Of a stretch of DNA of 64,000 nucleotides, positions 17,837-28,529 are shown in pieces. Numbering within the stretch: position 1 is the first letter of the stretch; every line of letters begins with the position of its first letter. This stretch comes from Gammaproteobacteria bacterium (GTDB taxonomy: Bacteria; Pseudomonadota; Gammaproteobacteria; Steroidobacterales; Steroidobacteraceae), in contig JANYJY010000062.1 in assembly GCA_025358295.1 (NCBI GenBank), forward strand, positions 42,623 through 106,622, read 5' to 3'. Under the pieces are notes generated by a model. It was given only the letters and a program-made list of their open reading frames with translations. It searched no databases and was not told the origin of the DNA. The translations under genes were made by a program, and so were the position numbers.

Positions 17837-19708
17837 ATGAAACTGTTTCACTTGAATCCCATTGTGGCCGTGCGCGGCGCATTCGGCCGCCCGCTCGCAG
17901 TGCCCTTGTGCACCGCGCTGCTGGCGCTGGCGGCCTGCAGCGGCTCGGCCGTAGTGACGATGACGAGCACCTCATCGCAAGATCACTTCCTCGCCTATCG
18001 AGTCGGGTTGGTGGCGGTGCAGCTGCAGGCCTCGAGCGGCCAGTCAGGCTTGGCGCTGCTGCCGGCACGCACCACGGTTGATTTTACGACGCTCGAGAAT
18101 TTGAGCGAAGTGCTGGGCGCCGCAGCCGTCTCGAAGGGCAGCTACCAAAGCGCGCTCGTGACCCTGGATTTCAGCTCGGCCCGGATCGTCTATGACGACG
18201 GCAGCGTTGACGGCGTGACGCTGACCCCCGTCGGCGCAAGCGGCCAAGCATTGGGTCAAGTCCAGCTCATCGTGACCATCGATCCGAGTCATTCCTTCAA
18301 CATTGCGTCGAGGGGGATATCGCGCCTTGCCCTGGACTTCGATATGGCTGCATCCAATATCGTGAATCTCAGCGCCAAAACCGTAACGGTCACACCCTTT
18401 ATTGGTGCGAGTGCGTTGCCCATCGATGACAAGACCGTGCGTATCCGCGGGCCGCTCGAAAGCATCGCCAACGGCAAGGCCACCACCGGTGCCAGTGCCG
18501 CATTTACCATGGGCGCCATGCCGTTCAACGGCACGGCACGGGGCGAGGGCCGGTTGACCGTCGATGCCACCGACGCGACCAGCTTCGAGGTCAATGGCAC
18601 CGCGGCGATCGGTAGTGTCGGCCTGGGGCAGCTTGCCACTGTCAGCACGGGCACATTGGCTGTTGCGTACGGTGCCTTCAGCACCACCGGCGCAACGACG
18701 GCTACCACGTCGAGCAATGTGTCGTTTGTCGCCTCGCAGATATTGGCCGGCAGCAGTGTCCAGGGGGCGGGATTGGACCGTGTGTCGGGAGTCGTCACTG
18801 CGCGCAGCGGGAATACTCTCGGTATCGAAGACGCGACTTTGATCGGTGCCGACGGCAGCGAGACCTTTCTCGGTGGCACCACCATCGTGACTGTGAGTCC
18901 GAACACGTTGGTTACCGTATTCGGAAAAAGCGGCTCCCAATCCTATAGCCCGCAGCAGGTGTCGGCCGGATCTATGATGGACGCCTTCGGCTTGCTCAGC
19001 GGCCAATCCGCCGATAGTGCGGCGCTCGACGCCAGTGCGGGTCGTTTGCGTCTCGAGAAGACCAGCGCATCCGGGCTGGTCAGCGGGCAGAGCTCGGGCG
19101 CCTTGAGTCTGAGCCTGACCTATCTCGGCGGGCGGCGCGTGGCGGCATTCGATTTCGTCGGCACGGGCGCAGCGCCCAACCAATACGTTGTAAACACCGG
19201 TGCCTTGGATTTGGCGAATTCCACGCCAGCGTCGCCTGTCATGGTTACTGGCCTGACGAACTCGTTCGGTGCCGCCTCACCGAATTTCACGGCCGACAGC
19301 TTGCGCGATCCGACGACCATCGATGCAGAATTGATTATCGATTGGGCGGCGGGGACGACAGCGCCCTTCACGCGCCTGGACAGTTCGGCCGTCGAAGTTG
19401 ATGCCCGCAACAGGGGAATTGGCTCGCGGCATCATATCCAGATCGGGGCGCAGGACATCGACATCGTCGGGCTGTCTTCGGATCCGTTGATTGTCCCGGA
19501 TTCGGCGTCGGCGAATACCCTGTTCAGCATCGGTCATTCCGCGGGTTTGAAGATGGAAAGCTTCAATTCCTACGCGGCATTCGTCACTCAGGCCCAGGCG
19601 GAAATGAGCGGCGCGGTTACAGTGACGGGAGTGACGGCCGTTGGACAATACGCGGCATCCACCTTTACATTGACCGCAAGAAACATCACTCTTTTCTTGA
19701 ACGATTGA
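17837..19708 (+). CDS. Large lipoprotein, DUF4382-like beta-rich domains
   Basis: MKLFHLNPIVAVRGAFGRPLAVPLCTALLALAACSGS lipobox; long Thr/Ser/Ala-rich beta-type sequence; family uncertain. Confidence 0.65.
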   Translation: MKLFHLNPIVAVRGAFGRPLAVPLCTALLALAACSGSAVVTMTSTSSQDHFLAYRVGLVAVQLQASSGQSGLALLPARTTVDFTTLENLSEVLGAAAVSKGSYQSALVTLDFSSARIVYDDGSVDGVTLTPVGASGQALGQVQLIVTIDPSHSFNIASRGISRLALDFDMAASNIVNLSAKTVTVTPFIGASALPIDDKTVRIRGPLESIANGKATTGASAAFTMGAMPFNGTARGEGRLTVDATDATSFEVNGTAAIGSVGLGQLATVSTGTLAVAYGAFSTTGATTATTSSNVSFVASQILAGSSVQGAGLDRVSGVVTARSGNTLGIEDATLIGADGSETFLGGTTIVTVSPNTLVTVFGKSGSQSYSPQQVSAGSMMDAFGLLSGQSADSAALDASAGRLRLEKTSASGLVSGQSSGALSLSLTYLGGRRVAAFDFVGTGAAPNQYVVNTGALDLANSTPASPVMVTGLTNSFGAASPNFTADSLRDPTTIDAELIIDWAAGTTAPFTRLDSSAVEVDARNRGIGSRHHIQIGAQDIDIVGLSSDPLIVPDSASANTLFSIGHSAGLKMESFNSYAAFVTQAQAEMSGAVTVTGVTAVGQYAASTFTLTARNITLFLND

Positions 19709-20973
19709 AGACTAGGCCGAAGTGCAGGGTTGCTTTGCCGGACGCAAGGATTACACGCCGCGATTTCATGAAGACGGCATCGCTGCTCGTAGCGCCTGCG
19801 GCTGCGTCCTTCGCGGGCAACGCGCCCGCAACGCGCTTGGCGCCGGCGACGCAAACTGCGACGGCCCCCTATGGCTACGCCTTTGTGGGTACTTACACGC
19901 CGAACGGCGGCGGGATCTACCTATTCCGCATGGACCGTGCTTCCGGTGCCCTGACTCAATTGCAGGTGTTCGACGACATTAGAAATCCGACCTGGCTGGC
20001 CATTAATCCGGCACATACCAACCTTTACGCGGTCAGCGAGATCGACAACTACCAGGGCACGCGCAGCGGCGCGGTGGTTTCGTACGCAATCGATACCGGC
20101 AGTTTACGGATCAGGCGTCTGGGTGCGGTCAGTTCCGCCGGCGCCTTGCCTGCTCATATCAGTGTGCACCCATCCGGCCGATTCGTGTTCGTCGCCAACT
20201 ACGGCGGCGGCAACGTTGCCGTCTTCCCGGTACGTCCGGACGGCTCTCTGGGCGAGCCCACGGATGTAAGGCCCAGCGTGGGCCCGCGCCATCGAGCGCG
20301 CGCGGTCGATGATCCGCCGGGTCAATTTGCCGTGAGCGACCACGATGGTCCCCATGTGCACATGGTCGAGTCGGATCCGAGCGGACAGTTCGTCATTGCA
20401 AACGATGCAGGCCTGGACCTCACCTTGGTGTGGCGTTTCGATGCGCAGGGTGGGAGGCTGCTGCCCGCGGAGGTGCCGGTGGTGGCAGCGGCGTCCGGAG
20501 CAGCACCACGCCACTTCGTGTTCCATCCGAACGGCCGAATTCTCTACAATTTGCACGAGCACGACGCCAAAATTGCCGTGTACGACTACGATGCCGCCAA
20601 AGGCGGTCTCAAGCCCAAACAACTGGTGTCGGCGCTGCCGCCGAAGTTCGAGGGCAGCAATTTGTCGTCCGAGATAGTGATTGCGGCAGATGGCCGCTTC
20701 CTCTATGTATCGAACCGCCTGCACAGCGCGATCGCGGCTTTCGCGGTGGCGAATGACGGTCAGCTGCGGATGATTAATGAGTTTTGGGCGCACGCCGACT
20801 CGCCGCGTTGCCTTACATTGGCCCCCGGCGGTGAGTTTCTTTATTCGTGCAATCAGAGGAGCGACTCCGTCACCTCGTTTCGCATCAACTCATCATCCGG
20901 CGCGCTGCAGTTTACGGGCCGTTACGAACCCGTGGGAAGTCCCGCTTTCATGCTCATGCTGAAAGCGCCGTAA
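19705..20973 (+). CDS. Lactonase family beta-propeller protein (6-phosphogluconolactonase-like) with Tat-type signal
   Basis: ITRRDFMKTASLLVAPAAASFAG twin-arginine motif; YAFVGTYTPNGGGIYLFRMDRASGALTQLQ, PAHISVHPSGRFVFVANYGGGNVAVFPV, PRHFVFHPNGRILYNLHEHDAKIAVYDYD. Confidence 0.87.
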   Translation: MKTRPKCRVALPDARITRRDFMKTASLLVAPAAASFAGNAPATRLAPATQTATAPYGYAFVGTYTPNGGGIYLFRMDRASGALTQLQVFDDIRNPTWLAINPAHTNLYAVSEIDNYQGTRSGAVVSYAIDTGSLRIRRLGAVSSAGALPAHISVHPSGRFVFVANYGGGNVAVFPVRPDGSLGEPTDVRPSVGPRHRARAVDDPPGQFAVSDHDGPHVHMVESDPSGQFVIANDAGLDLTLVWRFDAQGGRLLPAEVPVVAAASGAAPRHFVFHPNGRILYNLHEHDAKIAVYDYDAAKGGLKPKQLVSALPPKFEGSNLSSEIVIAADGRFLYVSNRLHSAIAAFAVANDGQLRMINEFWAHADSPRCLTLAPGGEFLYSCNQRSDSVTSFRINSSSGALQFTGRYEPVGSPAFMLMLKAP

Positions 20974-21052
20974 AACCCTATCCCCCTGTACCTCGGCGCA
21001 TGCGCGGATCTATACTGAAAGCCGATGCGTTCGCGCTAACCGGTTGAAGTCT

Positions 21053-21958
21053 ATGCAAATCGCGATGATTGGCTTGGGTCGCATGGGCGCCAATATGGCG
21101 CAACGCCTGATGCGAGGCGGACATAAAGTAGTCGGCTATGATCCGGCCGACGCAGCGCGTGCGGCTCTCGAGCAAAAGGGCGCCGAATCAGCAGCTTCGC
21201 TCGAACAATTGGTCGCCAAGCTCAAGGCGCCCCGCGTTATTTGGCTGATGGTTCCGGCTGGTGCGATCACCGACAGCACCATCACCGGTCTCGTGCCGCT
21301 TCTCGCCGCGGGCGACACCATTATCGATGGCGGCAATTCGAATTACCTCGACACTCAACGTCGCGCGGCATCCATGACGCAGCGTCAGATCCAATATGTG
21401 GATTCCGGCACCAGCGGCGGTGTGTGGGGGCTTGCCGAGGGCTACAGCCTGATGATCGGCGGCGATGTGGCAGTGGTCGAAAGTCTGCGTCCGATCTTCG
21501 AGACGCTTGCGCCGGCGCCAAATCAGGGGTGGGGCCGAGTGGGTCCTGTCGGTTCCGGTCACTACACCAAGATGATTCATAACGGCATTGAGTACGGGAT
21601 GATGCAAGCCTACGCCGAGGGCTTTGCCATTCTCCAGCATAAAAGCGAGTTCAATCTCGATTTGCATCAAGTCGCCGAGATTTGGCGCTACGGCAGCGTC
21701 GTGCGTTCCTGGTTGTTGGACCTGACCTCGGATGCGCTGCAGAAAAATCCAACGATGAAGGGGATAGCTCCCTACGTGGCCGACTCGGGCGAAGGTCGTT
21801 GGACGGTGGCCGAGGCCATCGAACTCGGTGTGCCGGCGCCGGTCATCACCTTATCGTTGCTCGAGCGGCTGCGATCGCGCGACAAGGATTCGTTCACGGA
21901 CAAGTTGCTGGCGGCCATGCGCAATCAATTCGGCGGTCACGCCATCAAAGAAGAGTAG
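21053..21958 (+). CDS. gnd: 6-phosphogluconate dehydrogenase, short (GntZ-type) form
   Basis: MQIAMIGLGRMGANMAQRLMRGGHKVVGYDP, GDTIIDGGNSNYLDT, YVDSGTSGGVWGLAEGYSLMIGGD, VGSGHYTKMIHNGIEYGMMQAYAEGF. Confidence 0.92.
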   Translation: MQIAMIGLGRMGANMAQRLMRGGHKVVGYDPADAARAALEQKGAESAASLEQLVAKLKAPRVIWLMVPAGAITDSTITGLVPLLAAGDTIIDGGNSNYLDTQRRAASMTQRQIQYVDSGTSGGVWGLAEGYSLMIGGDVAVVESLRPIFETLAPAPNQGWGRVGPVGSGHYTKMIHNGIEYGMMQAYAEGFAILQHKSEFNLDLHQVAEIWRYGSVVRSWLLDLTSDALQKNPTMKGIAPYVADSGEGRWTVAEAIELGVPAPVITLSLLERLRSRDKDSFTDKLLAAMRNQFGGHAIKEE

Positions 21959-21968
21959 TTCCCGGGCA

Positions 21969-23405
21969 TTACACGTTGGGAAGCGCTGCCTTGTGCTGGC
22001 TGACGGCATCGCCGTCGTTTTTTTTCAGGTCGGTGAATACGATGGTGGAGGCGATGGTCAGTGCGCCGAGCACCCATAGCGCTTGGTGAATGCCATGGAT
22101 CATTTCCGGCGCCGTGGCATGCAAGCGATCACGAATGAATACCGCCGCGGTGAGCGACGCGGTAGCCACACCGAAGCTCACTGCCATCTGCTGGACGGTG
22201 CTTGCGATCGTGCTCGCGCCGCTGGCTTCGCGCTCATTCACGTCCGCATAGGCCAGCGAATTCATACTGGTGTATTGCAGCGAGGTAAGGAACCCGTATG
22301 TGAAAGCCATCAGCACGATCAGCCAGATCGCCGTGCCGGCATCGATGGTCGAGAACAAAAAAATGATCAAGCCAACGGCGGTGGTATTGGCGATCAACAC
22401 ACGTCGGAACCCGAATTTTCTCAGAATATGCGGCATGGTGAGCTTCAACGACATGGCCGCCACCGCCTGCGGAATCATGAGCAATCCGGATTGGATCGGT
22501 GAGAATCCAAGTCCAACCTGGTACAGAAGGGGGAGTAGGAAGGGAATACCGCCTATCCCTAAGCGTGTGAAAAGGTTGCCGGTCACCGCAACTCGAAAGC
22601 TGCGAATACGCAACAAGCCCAGGCGCAGCAGTGGATGTGCAGCTCCCAGTGTGTGCAGTCCGTAGGCTACTAATAGCGCGGCGGACATGGCTAATAAACC
22701 CAGTATTTCGGCGCTTCTCAACGAGGTTTCGCCGAATACTTCCAGCACATAGGACAGCAGTGAAATCGCGGAACTGAATAATACCAAACCGATAATGTCG
22801 AGCGGATGGTTGCGTTGCTCGCGATAATTAGGCAGATGCCGGTAAACCATGTACAACCCGAACAACCCGATCGGGATGTTGACGAAGAAGATAATGCTCC
22901 AATGAAAATAGGCGATGATCAGGCCGCCGAGAATGGGTCCCAGCATGGGGCCGATCAGCCCGGGCATCGTGACCAAGCTCATCGCGCCGATGAGTTCAGC
23001 CTTGGCAAAGCTGCGGACCATGGTGAGCCGGCCCACGGGGATCATCATTGCACCGCCGCAGCCCTGCAGTACGCGGCTGGCGACCAGCATGTGAATATCC
23101 GTCGAGAGCCCGCACAGAAACGAGCCCAGCGTAAAGATGCCGATCGCGGAGCCAAATACGCGTCGTGTGCCGAAACGATTGGCCATCCATCCGCTGACAG
23201 GGATGAACACGGCGAGACTCAAGGTGTAGCTTGCCAGCACGGCCTTCATGCTGAGCGGCGGCACCTTCAGCGCCATGGCAATAGCGGGGACGGCGGTATT
23301 CAGGATCGTCGTGTCCAGCGATTCCATGAAAAAACCGACCGCCACCAACCAAGGCAGCAGCCGCTTTGCCGTGGCCGTCAAAGTAGTGTTTTCACGCGCC
23401 TGCAA
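21969..23405 (-). CDS. MFS transporter, DHA2/EmrB-QacA type
   Basis: LPWLVAVGFFMESLDTTILNTAVPAIAMAL, SGWMANRFGTRRVFG, RVLQGCGGAMMIPVGRLTMVR. Confidence 0.9.
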   Translation of the reverse strand: MQARENTTLTATAKRLLPWLVAVGFFMESLDTTILNTAVPAIAMALKVPPLSMKAVLASYTLSLAVFIPVSGWMANRFGTRRVFGSAIGIFTLGSFLCGLSTDIHMLVASRVLQGCGGAMMIPVGRLTMVRSFAKAELIGAMSLVTMPGLIGPMLGPILGGLIIAYFHWSIIFFVNIPIGLFGLYMVYRHLPNYREQRNHPLDIIGLVLFSSAISLLSYVLEVFGETSLRSAEILGLLAMSAALLVAYGLHTLGAAHPLLRLGLLRIRSFRVAVTGNLFTRLGIGGIPFLLPLLYQVGLGFSPIQSGLLMIPQAVAAMSLKLTMPHILRKFGFRRVLIANTTAVGLIIFLFSTIDAGTAIWLIVLMAFTYGFLTSLQYTSMNSLAYADVNEREASGASTIASTVQQMAVSFGVATASLTAAVFIRDRLHATAPEMIHGIHQALWVLGALTIASTIVFTDLKKNDGDAVSQHKAALPNV

Positions 23406-23420
23406 GACGGTGGCGAGACT

Positions 23421-25073
23421 TCAGGCGCCAGCGAGCGCCGCATCGACGATGCGCTGCGCCTCGGCAAGCAGCCGGTCTAGATGGGCGGCGTCGTGGAAGC
23501 TTTCCGCGTAAATCTTGTAGATATTCTCGGTCCCCGACGGGCGCGCGGCGAACCAACCGCCGCTCGATGTAACTTTCACCCCGCCGATGGGTGCGTTATT
23601 GCCGGGTGCCCGCGTCAGAATTTGCTCGATCGGCGCGCCGGCGAGTTCCTTGCTCAGAACTTGCGTTGCGTCGAGCTTGCTCAGCATTTTTTTCTGCTGC
23701 ACGCTCGCAGCGGCATCGACGCGATTGGAGTACACCGCTCCCAAGTCCTGGGTCAAGGTACGGTAGGCCTCGCCCGGATCGCGTCCGGTGCGCGCGGTGA
23801 TTTCCGCCGACAGAAGTGCCGGCACCAGGCCGTCCTTGTCCGTGGTCCAGACGCTGCCGTCCAGCCGGCTGAAGGAGGCGCCGGCGCTTTCCTCGCCGCC
23901 GAATCCCAGGCTGCCGTCCATCAGTCCGGCCGCGAACCATTTGAATCCCACCGGAACTTCGTATAAAGCCCGGCCGAGCCTGCGGCTGACCCTATCAATC
24001 ATGGCGCTGCTCACGACGGTCTTGCCGACGGCGGCATCTACCCGCCAGCGTGTGCGATGGCGAAATAAATAGTCGATGGCCACGGACATATAATGATTCG
24101 ACGGCATCAGTCCGCTGCCGGCGGTGACGATACCGTGGCGATCGTGGTCGGTATCGCAGGCAAAGGCTATATCGAATCGGTCCTTGAGACCGATGAGGCG
24201 TTGCATGGCATACGTCGATGAGGGATCCATGCGGATCTTTCCGTCCCAGTCGAGAGTCATGAAACGAAATGTGGGGTCGACTTCCTCGTTGACCACCGTG
24301 AGATTGAGGCGATAGTGCTCGGCGATGCGCGACCAATAGTGGACGCCCGCGCCGCCGAGCGGATCTACGCCCATGCGCACGCTCGAGCCTCGTATGGCGT
24401 CCATGTCCAGCACGGCGCCGAGGTCGCCTATATAGTTTTGTAGGTAGTCGTGGGTGTGGGTGGTCGCGGCGGCCCGCGCCGCGGCGACGGCAATTCTCTT
24501 GATCGCTCCGGCTCCCGAACCCAGCAATTCATTGGCGCGTGTCTCGATCCATGTCGTCACGTCGGAGTCCGCGGGACCGCCATTGGTGGGGTTGTACTTG
24601 AATCCGCCGTTGTCCGGCGGATTGTGGGACGGCGTAATGACGATGCCGTCCGCGAGCCCGGTCTCACGGCCGCGATTGTAGCTCAGGATGGCATGCGAGA
24701 CGGCCGGTGTGGGCGTGTATTCATCGCCGGCCGAGAGCATGAGCTCGACCTGATTGGCGCCGAGCACTTCGACCGCGCTGGCAAAGGCCGGCGCGGAGAG
24801 TGCGTGAGTGTCGCAACCGATGAATAACGGCCCGGTGATTCCTTGCTGCCGCCGGTACTCGCAGATGGCCTGGCTGATGGCGAGCACATGATATTCGTTG
24901 AAACTCAGGTCGAAGGAATTGCCGCGATGACCGGAGGTGCCGAAGGCGACCCTCTGCGCGGCGATGCCGCTGTCCGGACGCTCAGTGTAATAGGCCGTAA
25001 CGAGCCGCGGCACATCGACCAGCACGGAGGCGGGCGCGGCGTGGCCGGCGAGAGGGCTTATTTGCGGGCTCAA
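23421..25073 (-). CDS. pgm: Phosphoglucomutase, alpha-D-glucose phosphate-specific
   Basis: [120 protein letters not shown]. Confidence 0.95.
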   Translation of the reverse strand: MSPQISPLAGHAAPASVLVDVPRLVTAYYTERPDSGIAAQRVAFGTSGHRGNSFDLSFNEYHVLAISQAICEYRRQQGITGPLFIGCDTHALSAPAFASAVEVLGANQVELMLSAGDEYTPTPAVSHAILSYNRGRETGLADGIVITPSHNPPDNGGFKYNPTNGGPADSDVTTWIETRANELLGSGAGAIKRIAVAAARAAATTHTHDYLQNYIGDLGAVLDMDAIRGSSVRMGVDPLGGAGVHYWSRIAEHYRLNLTVVNEEVDPTFRFMTLDWDGKIRMDPSSTYAMQRLIGLKDRFDIAFACDTDHDRHGIVTAGSGLMPSNHYMSVAIDYLFRHRTRWRVDAAVGKTVVSSAMIDRVSRRLGRALYEVPVGFKWFAAGLMDGSLGFGGEESAGASFSRLDGSVWTTDKDGLVPALLSAEITARTGRDPGEAYRTLTQDLGAVYSNRVDAAASVQQKKMLSKLDATQVLSKELAGAPIEQILTRAPGNNAPIGGVKVTSSGGWFAARPSGTENIYKIYAESFHDAAHLDRLLAEAQRIVDAALAGA

Positions 25074-26152
25074 GATGTGGCCAGCGATGCGCTCTTGTCA
25101 GCGATGCGCTTCATGAGTTCGCCCCAGGATTTGACGAATGACTCCGCGCCTTCCAATTGCAATCGGGCGGCGAGCGCCGCGACATCGATTCCGGCGTCGG
25201 CAAAGCGCGCCAGCACCTGTTCGGCATCGCCACCGTCCTTGGCCATCGTGGATGTCACGCTGCCGCTGATGGCGAAGGCCAGCAATGTCTTCTCCGGCAT
25301 AGTGTCGATGGTGTCGGGCGCCGCTAAGGCTTCGACGTACAGTCCCGGCGGTGCCTTGGGGTCCTTGGTGCCCGTGCTCGCCCAGAGCATGCGTTGCTTG
25401 CGCGCGCCGGCGGCTTCCAGATCGCGCCAGCGCTTGCCGGCCAGCAAATCCATGTGCGCTCGGTAGGTGCGCGAGACGATGGCTATCCCCAGCCGATTGC
25501 GCAATTCCGCAGGTACTTTGTCGCCGACCGCACGGTCCCAGCGGCTCACGAATAAGGATGCCACGGAGCTGATGCGCGGATCGAGACCTGCCGCCAGGCG
25601 CCGCTCGATGCCGCGCATGTAGGCCTCTGCGACGCTGAGATAATGCTCACGCGAGAACAGCAGGGTCACGTTGACGGGCACCCCGGCAAAAATGGCTTCC
25701 TCGATTGCCGGGACGCCGGCGGGAGTACCCGGAATCTTGACGTACAGATTCGGCCGGTCCGCCTGCTTATGAATGCGCAACGCGGCCTCGACGGTGCTCT
25801 TGGTGTCGTTCGCAATGAGCGGCGAGACCTCCATCGATACCCAGCCGTCGATTCCGCTGGTGCGGTCGAATATCGGGCGAAACAAATCGGCGGCGCGTCG
25901 CAGGTCTTCGAGTGCGATTTCGACGAATAGCTCCTCGCCTGCGAGGCCGGCCTGAGCCTTGCGGCGAATACTGCCGTCGTATGCCGAGGTATTGCCGATT
26001 GCCTCGTCGAAAATGGTGGGATTCGAGGTCAGGCCGGTGACCGACAATTCATCGATGTAACGGCGCAAGGTGCCATTGTCCAGGATTTCCCGGGTTATGT
26101 TGTCGAGCCAGAGGCTCTGTCCCAAATCATGCAGTTTCTTGGTAGTCGTCAT
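25070..26152 (-). CDS. tal: Transaldolase (TalB/TAL-Pgi type)
   Basis: [102 protein letters not shown]. Confidence 0.94.
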   Translation of the reverse strand: MTTTKKLHDLGQSLWLDNITREILDNGTLRRYIDELSVTGLTSNPTIFDEAIGNTSAYDGSIRRKAQAGLAGEELFVEIALEDLRRAADLFRPIFDRTSGIDGWVSMEVSPLIANDTKSTVEAALRIHKQADRPNLYVKIPGTPAGVPAIEEAIFAGVPVNVTLLFSREHYLSVAEAYMRGIERRLAAGLDPRISSVASLFVSRWDRAVGDKVPAELRNRLGIAIVSRTYRAHMDLLAGKRWRDLEAAGARKQRMLWASTGTKDPKAPPGLYVEALAAPDTIDTMPEKTLLAFAISGSVTSTMAKDGGDAEQVLARFADAGIDVAALAARLQLEGAESFVKSWGELMKRIADKSASLATS

Positions 26153-26826
26153 GGCCGTTCCTGGAAGTCGCGTAATCCGTGGTGGAGAAGATCAGCAATG
26201 CTCTCGATTGTCATGTCCGGCGGGGGATGTACGGCGGCGGCTTGCGGCTCAAGCGCATAGTGGCCTTGGCGTACGAACACCGTGGTCAGTCTACCCTGTA
26301 GGGTGGATTTCATGGCGGCCAGCAGATTCGGCTTGTCGTCGACCATGACATAGTGGGCGGCAGGGTAGCGCTGCTGCACGTGATCGAGCACCCGCTCCTT
26401 GTGCAGGTAAATCATCACGCGACCCGCCACCGCGTCCCAGATCCCCGAGCGCATGATTTTACGCGGTTGGAACACGACGTCCCCGTCCGACAGCACGACG
26501 GGGCGGCCGAGCGCACTTAAATGTGCGACTGCGTCTAGCGCCCCTGGAAACAAGCGCGCCGCAAACGGATATTCCAATAGGAATTCCGACATGGTGAGTA
26601 AATCCGGGTGATCGTCGAGACCGGCGCGAAATGCCTGCAGACTTGCCAGGTAGTCGGCAACTCCGAATTGGTCGCGCAATTGGCCGAAGATCGACCAGTA
26701 ACGCGCGCGCTCGGTAACGCCGAATGCCTGTTCCAGGCGCCCGCCGAGATCGGCCGCAAAGCGGTCATTGTCGAGCAGCGTGTTGTCTACATCCAGTAGA
26801 AAGGTCAGGTCCTTGCCGTTCAGCAT
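26149..26826 (-). CDS. HAD-family hydrolase
   Basis: [20 protein letters not shown] (motif I), [31 protein letters not shown]. Confidence 0.85.
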   Translation of the reverse strand: MLNGKDLTFLLDVDNTLLDNDRFAADLGGRLEQAFGVTERARYWSIFGQLRDQFGVADYLASLQAFRAGLDDHPDLLTMSEFLLEYPFAARLFPGALDAVAHLSALGRPVVLSDGDVVFQPRKIMRSGIWDAVAGRVMIYLHKERVLDHVQQRYPAAHYVMVDDKPNLLAAMKSTLQGRLTTVFVRQGHYALEPQAAAVHPPPDMTIESIADLLHHGLRDFQERP

Positions 26827-28211
26827 GGCGAGGATTTCTCAGGAATGGGGTCATGCCAAGTCTCACCCTCATTGACGATGTCACTCGCCGCCGCGGGCCC
26901 CCAAGTGCCGCAGGCGTATGCCTGCACAGGGGGAGGTGCCGTTAACACGGGATCCACCACCCGCCAGGCAGCTTCCACGCAATCGTCCTGGGTGAACAGA
27001 GAAGTGTCGCCGCGGATGGCGTCTCCGAGCAGTCGCTCGTAGGGAGATTTTTCAGTCCCAGAGTGATGGCGGGCGACCAATTCCACGGGCTCCCCGCGCA
27101 TCTGTTCGCCGATCTGCTTTACCAAGGCACCCTCGCTGATCACCACTTCGGGACTCAAGCGAAGCCGGAAATAATTGCGTGGCATGATTTCATCGGTGCC
27201 GAAGATCGAGAGCGGCGGGCGCTTGAGAGTAACGGTCACCTCCGTGGCGCTGATGGGCAGGCACTTGCCCGTGCGTATGTAGAACGGCACGTCCGCCCAG
27301 CGCCACGTGTCGATGAACAACCGCAGGGCGGCGAAGGTTTCGATCTGCGAACTCTCGGCCACGCCCGCTTCATTGCGATAGCCCTCGAATTGGCCGCGCA
27401 CCACTTCCTCGGGCCTAAGCGGCCGCATCGCGCGGAACAAACGCAATTTCTCCGCCTGCATGGCCTCGGGTTCGTGACCGGCCGGAGCATCCATCGCCAG
27501 CAGCGCAATCACTTGCAATAAATGGTTCTGCACCACATCGCGGATGGCGCCCACTTCCTCGTAGAAGGCGCCGCGGCCTTGCACGCCGAATTCCTCGGCC
27601 ATCGTGATCTGCACATCTTTGACGAAGTGGCGATTCCAGATCGGCTCGAGAAATGTATTGGCGAATCGGAAATAAAGCAGATTTTGGACCGCTTCCTTGC
27701 CCAGATAATGATCGATGCGAAAGATCGCCGGCTCTGAAAACACCTCGTGCAGGGTGCGATCGAGCGACTGTGCCGTCGCAAGGTCTCGCCCAAAGGGCTT
27801 CTCGACGATGACTCGAGCGTGCTCGGCACAACCGGAGCGGGCAAGCCCTTGGATAACGCTGGCAAACAAGCTCGGAGGAATCGCCAGGTAGTGGATGGGC
27901 CGCGTCGCGGCTCCCAGCGCTTGCTTCAATTTCGCGAATGTCGCCGGATCTGCGTAGTCACCGTCCACGTAGCGCATTTGCGCGGCCAGTGTCTCGAAAC
28001 TAGCGGCGTCGAAGTCGCCGCTCTGTTGCACGCTGTCGCGCGCGCGCTGTATGAGCTTGTCCAGGGTCCAGCCGGCCCGAGCCATGCCGATAATCGGAAT
28101 ATTCAGGCCACTTCGTCGCACCATGGCATACAGGGCCGGGAAGATTTTCTTGTAGGCAAGATCGCCGGTGGCGCCGAAGAAGACGAAGGCATCGGAATCG
28201 GTGCTGGCCAT
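26820..28211 (-). CDS. zwf: Glucose-6-phosphate 1-dehydrogenase
   Basis: [122 protein letters not shown]. Confidence 0.96.
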   Translation of the reverse strand: MASTDSDAFVFFGATGDLAYKKIFPALYAMVRRSGLNIPIIGMARAGWTLDKLIQRARDSVQQSGDFDAASFETLAAQMRYVDGDYADPATFAKLKQALGAATRPIHYLAIPPSLFASVIQGLARSGCAEHARVIVEKPFGRDLATAQSLDRTLHEVFSEPAIFRIDHYLGKEAVQNLLYFRFANTFLEPIWNRHFVKDVQITMAEEFGVQGRGAFYEEVGAIRDVVQNHLLQVIALLAMDAPAGHEPEAMQAEKLRLFRAMRPLRPEEVVRGQFEGYRNEAGVAESSQIETFAALRLFIDTWRWADVPFYIRTGKCLPISATEVTVTLKRPPLSIFGTDEIMPRNYFRLRLSPEVVISEGALVKQIGEQMRGEPVELVARHHSGTEKSPYERLLGDAIRGDTSLFTQDDCVEAAWRVVDPVLTAPPPVQAYACGTWGPAAASDIVNEGETWHDPIPEKSSPC

Positions 28212-28523
28212 TCAGAGTGTCGCCTGTAGTTTGCGCCGCAATCGTTCCAGCTCTTCCATCAGCTCAATCGCCAGCGCGACGCCTGCCAGATTGAGCTCGA
28301 GATCTCGCTCCAGCCGCAGTGCGAGACGGGTGCGCCGAAGTGCGGCGCCGCTGAAGCGCCATTCGGTCGACGTTGACTCGACGACGTTCAATACGCCTTC
28401 GTGTACGAATTCCACGATGTGCCGCTCGTCTACGGCGCACATGCGGCTCAAATCCTCGATGGTGAGCATCACCGATTCCTCGAAAATGGCGCCGTGCAGC
28501 GCCTGTTGATTCGATGCAGACAT
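28212..28523 (-). CDS. cbpM: Chaperone modulator CbpM
   Basis: Small MerR-like HTH protein directly downstream of cbpA: LTIEDLSRMCAVDERHIVEFVHEGVLNVVE...LRRTRLALRLERDLELNLAGVALAIELMEELERLRRKL. Confidence 0.85.
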   Translation of the reverse strand: MSASNQQALHGAIFEESVMLTIEDLSRMCAVDERHIVEFVHEGVLNVVESTSTEWRFSGAALRRTRLALRLERDLELNLAGVALAIELMEELERLRRKLQATL

Positions 28524-28529
28524 GATGTC

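Noticed and set aside
18044-19183. 379-aa minus-strand ORF
   Set aside because: Antisense to the lipoprotein gene; composition typical of shadow ORFs.
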